Positions 44,700-55,595 are shown, numbered from the stretch's first letter. The stretch is DNA of 64,000 nt from DAHUYF01 sp963789275 (GCA_963789275.1 CAWBKF010000010.1:1-64000), one strand, 5' to 3'. Made by a program: numbers and translations. Notes: generated by a model not told the origin, from the letters alone.

Positions 44700-47379
44700 C
44701 TAAGCCGGCGCCTCGGCCTTTTCCGCCACCGCGCGCTCGACCGCGGCGAGCGCCGCCGCGGCCTTGCCGGCATCGGGGCCGCCGGCCTGCGCCATGTCGG
44801 GGCGGCCGCCGCCGCCCTTGCCGCCCAGCGCCTCGGCGCCGATGCGCACGAGATCGACGGCGCTGAAGCGCTTGGTGAGATCGTCGGTGACGCCGACCAC
44901 CAGCGAGGCCTTGCCCTCGGCGGTGGCGACGAGCGCCACGACGCCCGAGCCGATCTCCTTCTTCATGTCGTCGGCGAGGCTCTTCAGCTCCTTCGCCGGC
45001 AGATTGTCGACGGTGCGGCCGGCGAATTTGACGCCGCCGAGATCCTTGGCCGCCACAAGCGGCGCGCCGCCGCCGCCCGACGCGATGAGGCGCCGCGCCT
45101 CGGCGAGCTCGCGCTCGAGTCGGCGGCGCTCCTCGAGCAGGCCCAGCACGCGGGCCGGCAGCTCGCTGCGCGTCGCGCGCAGCGTATCGGCCGCCTGGCG
45201 CAACAGCGCCTCCTCCTGCTCGACATACTGCTCGGCGCTGGCGCCGGTGAGCGCCTCGATGCGGCGCACGCCGGCGGCGACGGCGCTTTCCGAGACGATC
45301 TTGAAGAAGCCGATATCGCCGGTCCGCCGCACATGCGTGCCGCCGCAGAGCTCGACCGAAAACGGCAACGCCTGGCCGTGCGCCGAGGCGTCCTCGCCCA
45401 TGGCGACGACGCGCACCTCGTCGCCGTATTTCTCGCCGAAAAGCGCCAGCGCGCCGGCCTCGACCGCCTTGTCCGGCGTCATCAGCCGCGTCGACACCTC
45501 GGCGTTCTGCCGGATGCGGCTGTTGACCTCGGTCTCGATGGCGCGGATGTCGTCGGGCGAGAGCGCGCGCGGATGGCTGAAATCGAAGCGCAGCCGTTCG
45601 GACGCCACCAGCGAGCCCTTCTGCGTGACATGCTCGCCGAGTCGCCGGCGCAGCGCCTGGTGCAGCAGATGCGTCACCGAATGGTTGGCGCGCAGCGCCG
45701 CGCGCCGCGTCTCGTCGACCCTGAGCTCGACGAAATCGCCCGGCTTCAGCACGCCATGCATCATCTTGCCGAGATGGACGAAGAGTTCGCCCGCGCGCTT
45801 CTGCGTGTCGGCGACGGCGAACTCGCCGCCTTGCGCCGAGAACATCGCGCCGGTATCGCCGACCTGGCCGCCGGATTCGGCATAGAACGGCGTCTGGTTG
45901 ACCAGGATCGCCGCGTCGTCGCCGGTCTTGGCCTCGGCCACGGGCTTGCCGCCGACGATGACGGCGGTGATTTTGCCTTCGGCGACATGGGTGTCGTAGC
46001 CGAGGAACTCGGTGGCGCCCAACTGGTCCCTGAGATCGAACCAGAGCTGCTCGGTCGCGGCCTCGCCCGATCCCACCCAGTGCTTCCTCGCCTCGGCGCG
46101 CTGACGCTCCATCGCCGCGGTGAAGCCTTCGATCGCCACCTGCCGGCCCTGCACGCGCAGCACGTCCTGGGTCAGGTCCAGGGGAAAGCCGTAGGTGTCG
46201 TAGAGCTTGAAGGCGACCTCGCCGGGCAACGCCTCGCCCGTGCCCAGCCGCCCCGTCTCCTCCTCGAGGAGCCGCAATCCGCGCTCCAGCGTCTGCTTGA
46301 AGCCGGTCTCCTCGAGCTTCAAGCGTCTCGGTGATCAGCGCGTCGGCGCGCGTCAGCTCCGGGAAGGCGGCGCCCATCTGGCGCACCAGCGCCGGCACCA
46401 GGCGCCACATCAGCGGCGCGTCGCAGCCGAGGATGTGGGCGTGGCGCATGGCGCGGCGCATGATCCGGCGCAGCACGTAGCCGCGCCCGTCCTTCGCCGG
46501 TAGCACGCCGTCGGCGATGAGGAAGGCGCTGGAGCGCAGATGGTCGGCGATGACGCGGTGCGACACCGCCAGCGGCCCGTCCGACGGCACGCCCGAGGCC
46601 TCGGCCGAAGCGAGGATGAGCGTGCGCATCAGGTCGGTGTCGTAATTGTCGTGCTTGCCCTGCAGCATCGCGGCGATGCGCTCGAGCCCCATGCCGGTGT
46701 CGATCGACGGGCGCGGCAGCGGCCCGGCGCTCCGCCTTCGTCACCTGCTCGTACTGCATGAAGACGAGGTTCCAGATCTCGACGAAGCGGTCGCCGTCGG
46801 CGTCGGGACTGCCCGGCGGGCCGCCGGGGATGTGCTCGCCGTGATCGTAGAAGATCTCCGAGCAGGGGCCGCAAGGGCCGGTATCGCCCATCGCCCAGAA
46901 ATTGTCCGAGGTGCGCGATGCGGATGATCCGGCTCTCCGGCAGGCCCGCGATCTTGGCCCAGAGCCGCGCCGCCTCGTCATCCTCGGAATAGACGGTGAC
47001 CAGCAGCTTGTCCTTGGCGAAGGCCGAATTCCCGCGTCACCAGGGTCCAGGCGAGCTCGATGGCGCGGTCCTTGAAGTAGTCGCCGAAGGAGAAATTGCC
47101 GAGCATCTCGAAGAAGGTGTGGTGGCGCGCGGTATAGCCGACATTCTCCAGGTCGTTGTGCTTGCCGCCGGCGCGAACGCATTTCTGCGAGGTGGTGGCG
47201 CGGACATAGTGGCGCTTCTCGGCGCCGGTGAAGACGTTCTTGAACTGCACCATGCCGGCGTTGGTGAACAGCAGGGTCGGGTCGTTGCGCGGCACCAGCG
47301 GGCTCGAGGGCAGGACTTCATGCCCATGGCGCTGGAAATAGCCCAGGAAAGCGGCGCGGATGTCGTTGGTGGTCTGCAT
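44700..47379 (-). CDS. alaS: Alanine-tRNA ligase, four frameshifts as sequenced
   Basis: Joined across frames the protein is a full-length AlaRS: catalytic core (IRAAFLGYFQRHGHEVLPSS, FTNAGMVQFKNVFTG, DNFWAMGDTGPCGPCSEIFY), tRNA-recognition part (GLERIAAMLQGKHDNYDTDL), the editing domain zinc motif (ANHSVTHLLHQALR and SVELCGGTHVRRTGDIGFFK) and the C-Ala domain (GGGRPDMAQAGG). It charges tRNA-Ala and edits mischarged Ser/Gly. Breaks at about 47023, 46914, 46722 and 46321 are each one inserted base. Because the gene is essential and the code is otherwise perfect, these are almost certainly sequence errors. It follows recA on the same strand, in the usual order. Confidence 0.93.
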
Positions 47380-47518
47380 GGCGCTTATTTGGGCCTTCCT
47401 CCGGGCGGGGCCAAGCCGGCATTACGCTGCGCCGGCAGCCCGGACGGCTCGCTTTTAGCGCGCGGACTCGCGGACTGTCCAGAAGCCGGGCCGGCCCATT
47501 GGACCAGACTCACGGCGA

Positions 47519-47555
47519 GAAAAAACGGCGCCGGCGGGGAGGAACGCCGGCGCCG
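47519..47555 (-). terminator. Factor-independent terminator of recA
   Basis: On the minus strand the sequence reads CGGCGCCGGCG, an 8-nt loop, CGCCGGCGCCG and then TTTTTTCTC: an 11-bp perfect GC stem followed by six T residues. It lies 40 bp after the recA stop codon, separating recA from alaS. Confidence 0.9.
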
Positions 47556-47595
47556 CGGGTCCGTTTCGTCGGGGGGGAAGAAAACGGACCGGAAG

Positions 47596-48666
<1,071 letters not shown>

Positions 48667-48754
48667 AACCGCCCTCCTTATTCCATAGGGTCCCTGCGCT
48701 TGCAATGAACCCCGTTGAGGAGAGGCAGCGTACATGCTTTGTTCACTGTGGCAA

Positions 48755-48769
48755 GTTCTTTTTTTGTCC
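48755..48769. promoter_or_regulatory. Candidate SOS (LexA) box upstream of recA
   Basis: GTTC-TTTTTTT-GTCC matches the alphaproteobacterial LexA operator GTTC-N7-GTTC with one mismatch. It lies 89 bp from the recA start codon, between recA and the left end of the IS1595-type element (9 bp away). A second GTTC at 48741-48744 does not have the right spacing. Confidence 0.6.
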
Positions 48770-48831
48770 CAATTATGCCCTTGACTGAACAAACCTCCTA
48801 AGGCATGATTTTGCTGGGTTTGGAGGTGAAA

Positions 48832-49779
48832 ATGGTCCCGACAGAATTGTCACACCCGGCGTATAGCGACGAGAACGAAGCCAGAAAATTTCTTGAAGCT
48901 ATACGCTGGCCCAACGGCGCCTTCTGCCCCTATTGCGGCCTGTTCGAGTTTGTGAAGGCCCTAGGCGGCGCCTCAATGGGGCCGGGCTGGTATCACTGCG
49001 GCGACTGCCGTCGCAAGTTCACGGTGCGAGTTGGGACGGTTTTCGAGCGCTCCCACATTCTGCTGCACAAGTGGTTGCTGGGCTTTCGCATGTATGCGTC
49101 GAGCAAGAAAGGCTTCTCGGCGCACCAGCTCCACCGCACGCTCGGCATCACCTATCGCTCGGCTTGGTTCATGGCGCACCGCATCCGCGAGGCGATGCGT
49201 GATGGCGACCCCGCCCCGCTCGGCGGCAAGGATATGGTTGTCGAGGCTGACGAGACGTTCATCGGCCCGGCAAAGGATATCTATATCAATGAGCGCGGCT
49301 GGGTGAAGGAGCGCGGCACCGCCAGCAAACGCAAGGTGATCTCACTGGTCGAGCGTGGCGGCCGTTCCCGCTCAATCAAGGTGGAGGATTTGAGCGCGAA
49401 GACGATCCGCAAGGCGCTCTTTGAAAACATCGTCCTTGATAGCCGTCTGCACACGGACGAGGCGCACCACTACCGCAAGCCCGGCGAGGAATTCGCCACG
49501 CATGAGCGCGTCAACCACTCGGCCGGCGAGTATGCCCGCGGCGACGTGACGACAAATACCGTTGAGGGTTTCTTCTCGATCTTCAAGCGCGGCATGCACG
49601 GCGTCTACCAGCACTGCGGCGAGCAACACTTGCAGCGCTACCTTGATGAATTCGACTTCCGCTATTCAAACCGCGCCGCCCTCGGCGTGGACGATGCGGA
49701 GCGCACGACTCGCGCGATCAAGGGTGCGGAAGGCAAGCGCCTCACCTATCGGCGGACTCGTAAGGACACCGCCGCTTAA
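48832..49779 (+). CDS. IS1595-family transposase
   Basis: The 315-residue protein has the N-terminal zinc ribbon (CPYC at 32-35, CGDC at 56-59) and the ISXO2-like DDE domain: D140 in VVEADETFIG, D209 in LHTDEAHHY and E245 in NTVEGFFSIFKRGMHG, the asparagine-glutamate pair typical of the family. GGAGGTGAAA precedes the ATG at 48832. It looks intact and could mobilise the whole element. Confidence 0.93.
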   Translation: MVPTELSHPAYSDENEARKFLEAIRWPNGAFCPYCGLFEFVKALGGASMGPGWYHCGDCRRKFTVRVGTVFERSHILLHKWLLGFRMYASSKKGFSAHQLHRTLGITYRSAWFMAHRIREAMRDGDPAPLGGKDMVVEADETFIGPAKDIYINERGWVKERGTASKRKVISLVERGGRSRSIKVEDLSAKTIRKALFENIVLDSRLHTDEAHHYRKPGEEFATHERVNHSAGEYARGDVTTNTVEGFFSIFKRGMHGVYQHCGEQHLQRYLDEFDFRYSNRAALGVDDAERTTRAIKGAEGKRLTYRRTRKDTAA

Positions 49780-49860
49780 GCGCCGCAAGCGCAGGCTCAC
49801 GCACAAGGATTTCGAGGGGGCGATCGACGCCCTCCTGCGTCTCCTGTTCGGCTGGAAAAC

Positions 49861-50022
49861 CTAGCGCCGAGACTTGCCTTTGCGGACCCGACCTTTGCTG
49901 GCCGGGCGCCGCTTCTTGCGGGGCGGCTCGGCTTGCGGCTTGTGTGGCATGTTGAGCGCGCGCCTTAGGCCGCGCTCCATGCGCTCGGCCGTCTCTGCAG
50001 GTGTGTATTGGTCATCGTCCAT
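49861..50022 (-). CDS. Small basic protein, IS1595 passenger
   Basis: The 53-residue product begins MDDDQYTPAETAERMERGLR and ends in a lysine/arginine tail (KKRRPASKGRVRKGKSRR). It looks like a nucleic-acid-binding or accessory protein and lies just after the transposase on the other strand. A GTG at 50058 is a possible earlier start. A 9-bp stem, CGGGAGTGG-CCACTCCCG with a short loop (about 50041-50066), lies in its upstream region. Function unknown. Confidence 0.55.
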   Translation of the reverse strand: MDDDQYTPAETAERMERGLRRALNMPHKPQAEPPRKKRRPASKGRVRKGKSRR

Positions 50023-50111
50023 GCGGCGCAGAATAGCAGAACGGGAGTGGATTCGCACCCACTCCCGCTTCGCTATATCCTAGATGGTGCCAACCTACCT
50101 AGGAGCGAATC

Positions 50112-50363
50112 ATGCCCACTGATCCGGCGGCTGTCGCGAAGCCCATCTCAATAACTGAGCCAGGTCGTTACATTCTTGAAGGAGAGCTAAGGTTTGTAGA
50201 TCTAATGCCCCCTCGGGAGGGAGGGTCAGAAGCAGCGCGTATCCGCCTGATGCTAAGCCCCGCCAGTACACTCGATCTCCCTCTGTCACAAAATGCTCTA
50301 GCCGCTCTATCCCATGCGCTGATTCCAAAATTTCCGCCGGAGGGCTGGCGCAAGGTTGAGTGA
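50112..50363 (+). CDS. Hypothetical IS1595 passenger protein, 83 aa
   Basis: The product begins MPTDPAAVAKPISITEPGRY and has a beta-rich core (ILEGELRFVDLMPP; ARIRLMLSPASTLDLPLSQN). AGGAGCGAATC before the ATG is a strong ribosome binding site, which is why I prefer it to the 87-codon frame on the opposite strand (50110-50373). Its stop overlaps the next start as GTGA. I know no family. Confidence 0.6.
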   Translation: MPTDPAAVAKPISITEPGRYILEGELRFVDLMPPREGGSEAARIRLMLSPASTLDLPLSQNALAALSHALIPKFPPEGWRKVE

Positions 50364-51130
50364 TTTCGGCCATGCGGGACGATCTCCTAGACGCTCAAGC
50401 AAGCGTCAATTGGGCCGCAACCCAAATCAAAATCATGCAAACCAAATTCATGGAGTGGGAGCGACGCTACCCCTATGAGTTCGCTCAGGATCGTGACCCT
50501 GACTCCGGACAGGAGTTTGCGGTAGCGATCGAAAAAATCCCGCTCCCGTTGGAATTCAGCGCCGAGGCTGGAGCCATCATCAACGCTATGCGCGGCGCCT
50601 TGGATATCCTCGCGTCCAGTCTCGCGCGCCGGAACGGCAAAGAACCTAATCCCCAAAGACACTTTCCGATTTTCTGCTCCGCCCAGCAAATGGTCGATCC
50701 CGTGACCGGAATTGATAGCGCTGAACGAAAAAAGTGGTTGTCCGAGGCCGAGAGAGCCACGATCAAATCCCTGAAACCGTATCAGGGAGGGGATCACACC
50801 ATATGGTCCATACACGAACTCGACATCTTGCGAAAACACGAGCGGCTTTTGTCTGCTACTGCGCAAATCCGCAGCATGCTCATTCTTGGCAATGGTAGCA
50901 TGCGCGTCATTGGCGAAAGCGGTCTCACGCGGAAGCGCTTGGATAAGAAAACCTTTCTGTATCCCCTCCGCCCAGGGGAAACTCTCAGCTCTGCGCAAGG
51001 CGATACACTGCCTGTGATTGATATAATGCTCAACGAATCCGGGCTTGGTGTCAGCGATGAGGAAGTCGTGCCGGCGCTGATGCGGTTCGGCAATAGGGTC
51101 GCTGAAATCATCAAGCTGTTCGACACGTAG
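50360..51130 (+). CDS. Hypothetical IS1595 passenger protein, about 256 aa
   Basis: The GTG start overlaps the previous stop codon (50360-50363); an ATG at 50372 is an alternative. The protein is mixed alpha/beta with FMEWERRYPYEFAQDRDPDS near the N-terminus, a helical GAIINAMRGALDILASSLAR segment with a cell-surface-like HEPN flavour, and HTIWSIHELDILRKHERLLS in the middle. I do not recognise a family. It forms a two-gene coupled unit with the 83-residue protein. Lower GC than the chromosome suggests transfer with the element. Confidence 0.65.
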   Translation: MISAMRDDLLDAQASVNWAATQIKIMQTKFMEWERRYPYEFAQDRDPDSGQEFAVAIEKIPLPLEFSAEAGAIINAMRGALDILASSLARRNGKEPNPQRHFPIFCSAQQMVDPVTGIDSAERKKWLSEAERATIKSLKPYQGGDHTIWSIHELDILRKHERLLSATAQIRSMLILGNGSMRVIGESGLTRKRLDKKTFLYPLRPGETLSSAQGDTLPVIDIMLNESGLGVSDEEVVPALMRFGNRVAEIIKLFDT

Positions 51131-51270
51131 CTCTGAGGCGTCCTCGCGCGCGCGCATGCGCGGAACATGCTCTTACTGAACTGATAGCAAAATCAATCAT
51201 TAAGTGAACGGATTTAGCGTTGCACATCAGCGGCTTTGGTTAATCGTTCACGGTTCAGTCAAGGATATAA

Positions 51271-51285
51271 GTTCCTTTTTTGTTC
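51271..51285. promoter_or_regulatory. Consensus SOS (LexA) box right of the IS1595 element
   Basis: GTTC-CTTTTTT-GTTC is a perfect match to the alphaproteobacterial LexA operator GTTC-N7-GTTC, in the same orientation as the weaker copy beside recA (48755-48769). It lies 6 bp outside the right end of the inserted element and is not next to the start of any gene now. The rest of 51131-51495 holds no gene I can support. Confidence 0.6.
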
Positions 51286-51495
51286 TCTTTAACCGTGCGC
51301 GGAAGCCACACCACTGCCAGCGCCCGGCGAACCCCTTGGGTTCGTCCGGGGCGGCGTCAGCGGCTGCGCCGCGACCGCGGGGGGCCGCGCAGTGAGGAGT
51401 AGCCTCCCCGGCCGCCGATTCCCCGGACTCGCCCCCGTTGACCTTGGCCCGCCGAATCAGGGTCTTCGCAGGAAAGGGCTGCTGCCCCACCCGCC

Positions 51496-51771
51496 CTAGC
51501 GCTGTTGCCCCGGCTGCTGCGGCCCCGGCGGCGGGGCCGAGCTTCCCTCATTGGGCAGGTTGCTGGCCCGCAGGCAATTCTGCCGCGCCTGCTCGCGCTT
51601 GGCGTTCGACTCGCGGGTATAGTCGGGAAACTGCTTGCGCGCGGCCGCCGTGCAATTGTCCATCTGCTTCCACACGGCGCTGTTCGTCTTCCAGCTCGAA
51701 TCGGCCGCCGCCGGTCCCGGCAGCAGCACACTGGCGACGAGCAGTGGCGCGAGGCGGAGCATCCGGTCCAT
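51496..51771 (-). CDS. Small secreted protein, 91 aa
   Basis: The protein begins with a signal peptide (MLRLAPLLVASVLLPGPAAA, cleavage after AAA about residue 23). The mature part has two cysteines (about residues 40 and 66) that could form a disulphide, a charged helix (RESNAKREQARQNCLR) and a Pro/Gln-rich tail. It is probably periplasmic. No family is recognisable. It lies between cckA and recA on the same strand. Confidence 0.75.
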   Translation of the reverse strand: MDRMLRLAPLLVASVLLPGPAAADSSWKTNSAVWKQMDNCTAAARKQFPDYTRESNAKREQARQNCLRASNLPNEGSSAPPPGPQQPGQQR

Positions 51772-51927
51772 GACAGAGCCAACATCGGCATCCGCCGATC
51801 GTCAGCGACCCGGGACAGCGCTCTTGCCGCAAAACGCCGCCGAGATTTTCCCATCAGGAGGCTTTTCGCGATCCCGCTCAATCGGTGATTTCCGCGCGCG
51901 CTGCGGCGCGCCGCACGCCGCTTCTTG

Positions 51928-54501
51928 CTACGGCCGGTCCGCCAGCATCACTTCCTTGACCTTGCCGGCGAGCTGCTTCAGCGAGAAGGGCTTGGGCAGG
52001 AAATGGATGTCGCTGTCGCGATCGAGGCGCTTCCTGAACGCGTCCTCGGTATATCCCGAGATGAAGATCACCCGCATCGTCGGATGCAGCTCGCGCACCA
52101 GCTTCACCAGGTTCGGCCCGTCCATGCGCGGCATGACCACGTCGGTGATCAGCAGCTCCACCTCCTCGGTGCCCGAGGTGATGATCTCGAGCGCCGCCTC
52201 GCCGCTCTTGGCCTCGATCACCTTGTAGCCCTTGTTGCGCAGCGCCCGCGCGCTGAAGAGGCGCACGGGATCCTCGTCCTCGACCAGCAGCACGGTGCCG
52301 GCGCCGGTGAGGTCGCGGGCCTGCTCGCCTGTGAGGTCGGCGCGGCCGCCGACCACCGCCTCGGTGCCCTGGTGGCGCGGCAGGAAGATCGAGAATTGCG
52401 CGCCCTTGCGCTCCTCGCTGTCGACGAAGACGAAGCCGCCGGTCTGCTTGACGATGCCGTAGACGGTGGAGAGGCCGAGGCCGGTGCCGGAGCCGACCTC
52501 CTTGGTCGAGAAGAACGGCTCGAAGATCCGCACCAGATTCTCGCGCGGGATGCCGACGCCGGTATCGGTGACCTCGACCAGCACATACTCGCCCGGCGGC
52601 ATCACCTCATGCCCGCGCCGCATCGGGTAGTCGCTCGACATGTTGGCGGTGCGGATGGTGAGCGTGCCGCCGCCCGCCATGGCGTCGCGGGCGTTGACGG
52701 CGAGGTTGATGATGACCTGCTCGAGCTGGCCCTGATCGACCTTGACCAGGCCGAGGTCGCGGCCGTGCACCACCTTGAGCTCGATATTCTCGCCGATGAG
52801 GCGGCGCAGCAGATGCGACAGCTCCACCAGCACGTCGGTGATGCTGAGGACGCGCGGCTGCAGCGTCTGCTGGCGCGAGAAGGCGAGGAGCTGGCGCACC
52901 AGATTGGCGGCGCGGTTGGCGTTCTGCTTGATCTGCATGATGTCGGCGAACGACGGATCGCCCGGCCGGAAGCGCAGCAGCAGCAGGTCGCAGAAGCCGA
53001 TCATGGCGGTGAGCAGGTTGTTGAAGTCGTGCGCCACGCCGCCGGCGAGCTGGCCCACCGCCTGCATCTTCTGCGACTGCGCGAATTGCGTCTCGAGGCT
53101 CTTCTGCTCGGTGGTGTCGATGAAATGCAGGATGACGCCCGCCTCGCCCTCCTCGGCGGCGGCGTCGAGCCGGCTGACGAAGAGCGAGGCCGAGCGGTCG
53201 CGCGGGCCGCTGAGGCGCACCTCCACCGGGCGCGCGATCACCTGCCCCTTGGCCGCGGCGGCGATCTTGATCGCCACCTCCCCCTGGCTCTCCGGCGACA
53301 GGAAACGCACCAGCTCCTTGCCGATGAGCTCGCCCGGGGGCGTGGTGAAGAGCTCGCCCAGCGCGCGATTCGCCTCGACCAGACTGCCGGTCTTGTCGAG
53401 CAGCGCGATGCCGACCGGCGCGTTGGCGAAGAAGCGCTGGAAGCGCAGCCGCGACAGCCGCAGCGCCTCCTCCCATTCGCGCTCCGGGGTGAGGTCGCGC
53501 ACCACCGAGCGGGTGCGCAGACTGTCGCCGACCTTCACTACGCTCTGGCTGATCGAGGCGTAGACGGTGCGGCGCTGGCGGCCGCGCAGCACCACCTCGC
53601 CGCGCGGCGCTCCCGCCGCACCCCCTTCGAAGGGCGCGTGCGGCGGACTGCCCGGCGGCACGTCGCTGACCAGGAAGTCGCGCAGCCGCGCGCCGCCCTC
53701 GACCAGCTCGCCAGGCGAAGCGCCGAGCCAGTCGGCGAGCGCCTGGTTGACGAACAGGAAACGGCCGTCGCCATCGACCGAATAGAAGCCGATCGGCGCA
53801 TGGTCGAGGAAGTCGGCGAGCTTCATCTGCTCGTCGCGGATCACCTGCTCCATCTCGTGGCGGGCGGTGACGTCCTCGAAGCTCCAGAGGCTGTAGCCGG
53901 GCCGTCCCGCCAGCAGATGCGCCGACAGGTTGAACCAGGCGGTGGTGGTGGCGCCGGCGTCGCAGCGCAGCGCCAGCCGGCCTTGCGCGCGGCTGTAATG
54001 CGAGGCCTCGTGGCGCAGCCGCGCGAACTCCGTCGCCGCGGTATCGTCGGCGGCGAAGCGCTCGCCCAGCAACTCCAGCACCGGCGCTTCCAGCGCCGGG
54101 AAAAAGCGGTGGAAGGCGGCGTTGGCATAGGCGACGGTGCCGTCGGGCGCGAGGATGAGATGCGCGTTGGCCGAGGCCTCCAGCGCCTGGCTCAGCAGGT
54201 CGACGCGGCCGCCCAGCGCGCGATGCAGCTGGCGCCCGACGATCGCCGCCATGCCGAAGATGCCGGCGAACGCGAGCAGGCCGACCGCTATCGGCCGCGC
54301 CGTGGCATGCGCGACGAAGTCGAACAGCGACACCACCAGCAGCAGCGCCGCCAGCACGGCGCAGGCCATGGCGATCAGCCCGAGCCGGCGCATCCAGGCC
54401 GGCATGCCGACCACGCCGATGGACGCCGAGTCGGCCCCGGCCGTGACCTCGGCGCCGACCGGCATCAGCGGGATTGCCTGCTTTGGCGTACCATCCATCA
54501 A
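51928..54501 (-). CDS. cckA: Hybrid histidine kinase CckA
   Basis: The 857-residue protein has two N-terminal membrane helices (IAMACAVLAALLLVVSLFDF; PIAVGLLAFAGIFGMAAIVG), three PAS-type regions (about 100-480), a HisKA domain with H491 in GGVAHDFNNLLTAMIGF, HATPase_c (INLAVNARDAM; GSGTGLGLSTVYGIV) and a C-terminal receiver with D787 in LLITDVVMPRMDG. This matches CckA, which in alphaproteobacteria phosphorylates or dephosphorylates CtrA through ChpT to control cell cycle and motility. Its position next to flagellar genes is the common order in this lineage. Confidence 0.93.
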   Translation of the reverse strand: MMDGTPKQAIPLMPVGAEVTAGADSASIGVVGMPAWMRRLGLIAMACAVLAALLLVVSLFDFVAHATARPIAVGLLAFAGIFGMAAIVGRQLHRALGGRVDLLSQALEASANAHLILAPDGTVAYANAAFHRFFPALEAPVLELLGERFAADDTAATEFARLRHEASHYSRAQGRLALRCDAGATTTAWFNLSAHLLAGRPGYSLWSFEDVTARHEMEQVIRDEQMKLADFLDHAPIGFYSVDGDGRFLFVNQALADWLGASPGELVEGGARLRDFLVSDVPPGSPPHAPFEGGAAGAPRGEVVLRGRQRRTVYASISQSVVKVGDSLRTRSVVRDLTPEREWEEALRLSRLRFQRFFANAPVGIALLDKTGSLVEANRALGELFTTPPGELIGKELVRFLSPESQGEVAIKIAAAAKGQVIARPVEVRLSGPRDRSASLFVSRLDAAAEEGEAGVILHFIDTTEQKSLETQFAQSQKMQAVGQLAGGVAHDFNNLLTAMIGFCDLLLLRFRPGDPSFADIMQIKQNANRAANLVRQLLAFSRQQTLQPRVLSITDVLVELSHLLRRLIGENIELKVVHGRDLGLVKVDQGQLEQVIINLAVNARDAMAGGGTLTIRTANMSSDYPMRRGHEVMPPGEYVLVEVTDTGVGIPRENLVRIFEPFFSTKEVGSGTGLGLSTVYGIVKQTGGFVFVDSEERKGAQFSIFLPRHQGTEAVVGGRADLTGEQARDLTGAGTVLLVEDEDPVRLFSARALRNKGYKVIEAKSGEAALEIITSGTEEVELLITDVVMPRMDGPNLVKLVRELHPTMRVIFISGYTEDAFRKRLDRDSDIHFLPKPFSLKQLAGKVKEVMLADRP

Positions 54502-54527
54502 ACTTACCCTAGCATATCCTGACGCGC

Positions 54528-55595
54528 CTATCTCGGCTGCAGCTTGCCCTTGAGACGGAAGACATAGCTGATGATCTCGGCCACCGCGCGATAATGCTCC
54601 TGCGGAATCTCCTCGTCGATCTCGACGCTGGAGAAGAGCGCGCGCGCCAGCGGCGGGTTCTCGACCACCGGCACATCGTTCTCCTCGGCGATCTCGCGGA
54701 TCTTCAAGGCGATGAGGTCGGCACCCTTGGCGACCACCTTGGGCGCGCCCTTGTCGCCCATCTCATAGGCGAGCGCCACCGCGAAATGCGTCGGGTTGGT
54801 CACCACCACCGAGGCGCCGGGCACCGCCGCCATCATCCGCCGGCGCGTGCGCTCCATGCGGATCTGGCGCAGCCGCGCCTTGACCATCGGGTCGCCTTCC
54901 GCCTGCCGGTGCTCCTCCTTGAGCTCTTGCTTCGACATGCGCATCGAGTTCATGAAGCTGATGCGCTGATAGCCGTAATCGGCCGCCGCCAGCGTCGCGA
55001 CCAGCAGCAGCACCGCCAGCGCCAGCCGCAGCAGCAGATGGTGGATCTCCGCCGCCAGCCCGGCGGCGCCGAGGCTGCTCAGCAGCGGCAATCGCACCAC
55101 CTCCGGCAGCAGCATCCAGCCGGCGATCGCCATGATGATCGCGACCTTGGTCAGGCTCTTGATGAATTCGATCGCCGAGCGCGGCGAGAACAGCCGGCCG
55201 AGGCCCGAGATCAGCGACAGCCGCGACGCGTCGAAGCCGATCTTCTCGGTGGCAAGGACAAACCCCGTCTGCAGCACCGTGCCGGCGATCGCCGTGCCGA
55301 TGAGCAGCAACAGCGGCAGGATCATGGCGCCGGCGATCGCGCGCAGCAGGTTCGTGACCGCCCCCCACAGGATGCCGCCGCCATCCGACAGGCTGGCGGG
55401 ATCGAGGAAGCGGGTGAGCGTGATGTCGAGCCGCTGCGCCAGCGGCGGCGCCAGCAGCAGCACGATCACCGCGCCGGCCGACAGCATGAACAGGGTGTTG
55501 ATCTCGCGCGACTGGATGACCTGGCCGCGGCTGCGCGCCTGGGTGAGCTTGCGCTGCGAGGGTTGTTCGGTCTTGTTGTCGCTGCCCTCCGCCAT
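54528..55595 (-). CDS. flhB: Flagellar export switch protein FlhB
   Basis: The 355-residue protein has four membrane segments and the cytoplasmic domain with the autocleavage motif NPTH at residues 267-270 (VVTNPTHFAVALAYE). FlhB switches the flagellar type III export gate from hook to filament substrates. The N-terminal KTEQPSQRKLTQARSRGQV is typical. It follows fliR by 4 bp in the fliE-fliQ-fliR-flhB order. Confidence 0.95.
   Translation of the reverse strand: MAEGSDNKTEQPSQRKLTQARSRGQVIQSREINTLFMLSAGAVIVLLLAPPLAQRLDITLTRFLDPASLSDGGGILWGAVTNLLRAIAGAMILPLLLLIGTAIAGTVLQTGFVLATEKIGFDASRLSLISGLGRLFSPRSAIEFIKSLTKVAIIMAIAGWMLLPEVVRLPLLSSLGAAGLAAEIHHLLLRLALAVLLLVATLAAADYGYQRISFMNSMRMSKQELKEEHRQAEGDPMVKARLRQIRMERTRRRMMAAVPGASVVVTNPTHFAVALAYEMGDKGAPKVVAKGADLIALKIREIAEENDVPVVENPPLARALFSSVEIDEEIPQEHYRAVAEIISYVFRLKGKLQPR

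Larger units (their letters stand above)
48779..51264 (+). mobile_element. IS1595-family element with passenger genes (about 2.5 kb)
   Basis: The 12-bp sequence CCTTGACTGAAC (48779-48790) recurs inverted as GTTCAGTCAAGG (51253-51264), and similarity extends a few bases outward (TTAT). Between them lie an IS1595-type transposase and three further small genes. IS1595 elements are known to carry passenger genes. I could not identify a clean 8-bp target duplication, so the exact ends are uncertain. The interior is less GC-rich than flanking genes, especially 50360-51250. Confidence 0.75.

Noticed and set aside
48741..48758. GTTC-N10-GTTC as the recA SOS box
   Set aside because: The spacing is 10, not 7; the overlapping GTTC-N7-GTCC fits the known operator better.
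50110..50373. 87-codon frame opposite the 83-residue passenger gene
   Set aside because: The plus-strand frame has a strong ribosome binding site and a GTGA overlap with the next gene; the minus frame has neither.
51925..54522. 865-codon frame opposite cckA
   Set aside because: It is a shadow frame; composition is dominated by Arg, His and Ala, and cckA motifs are complete on the other strand.
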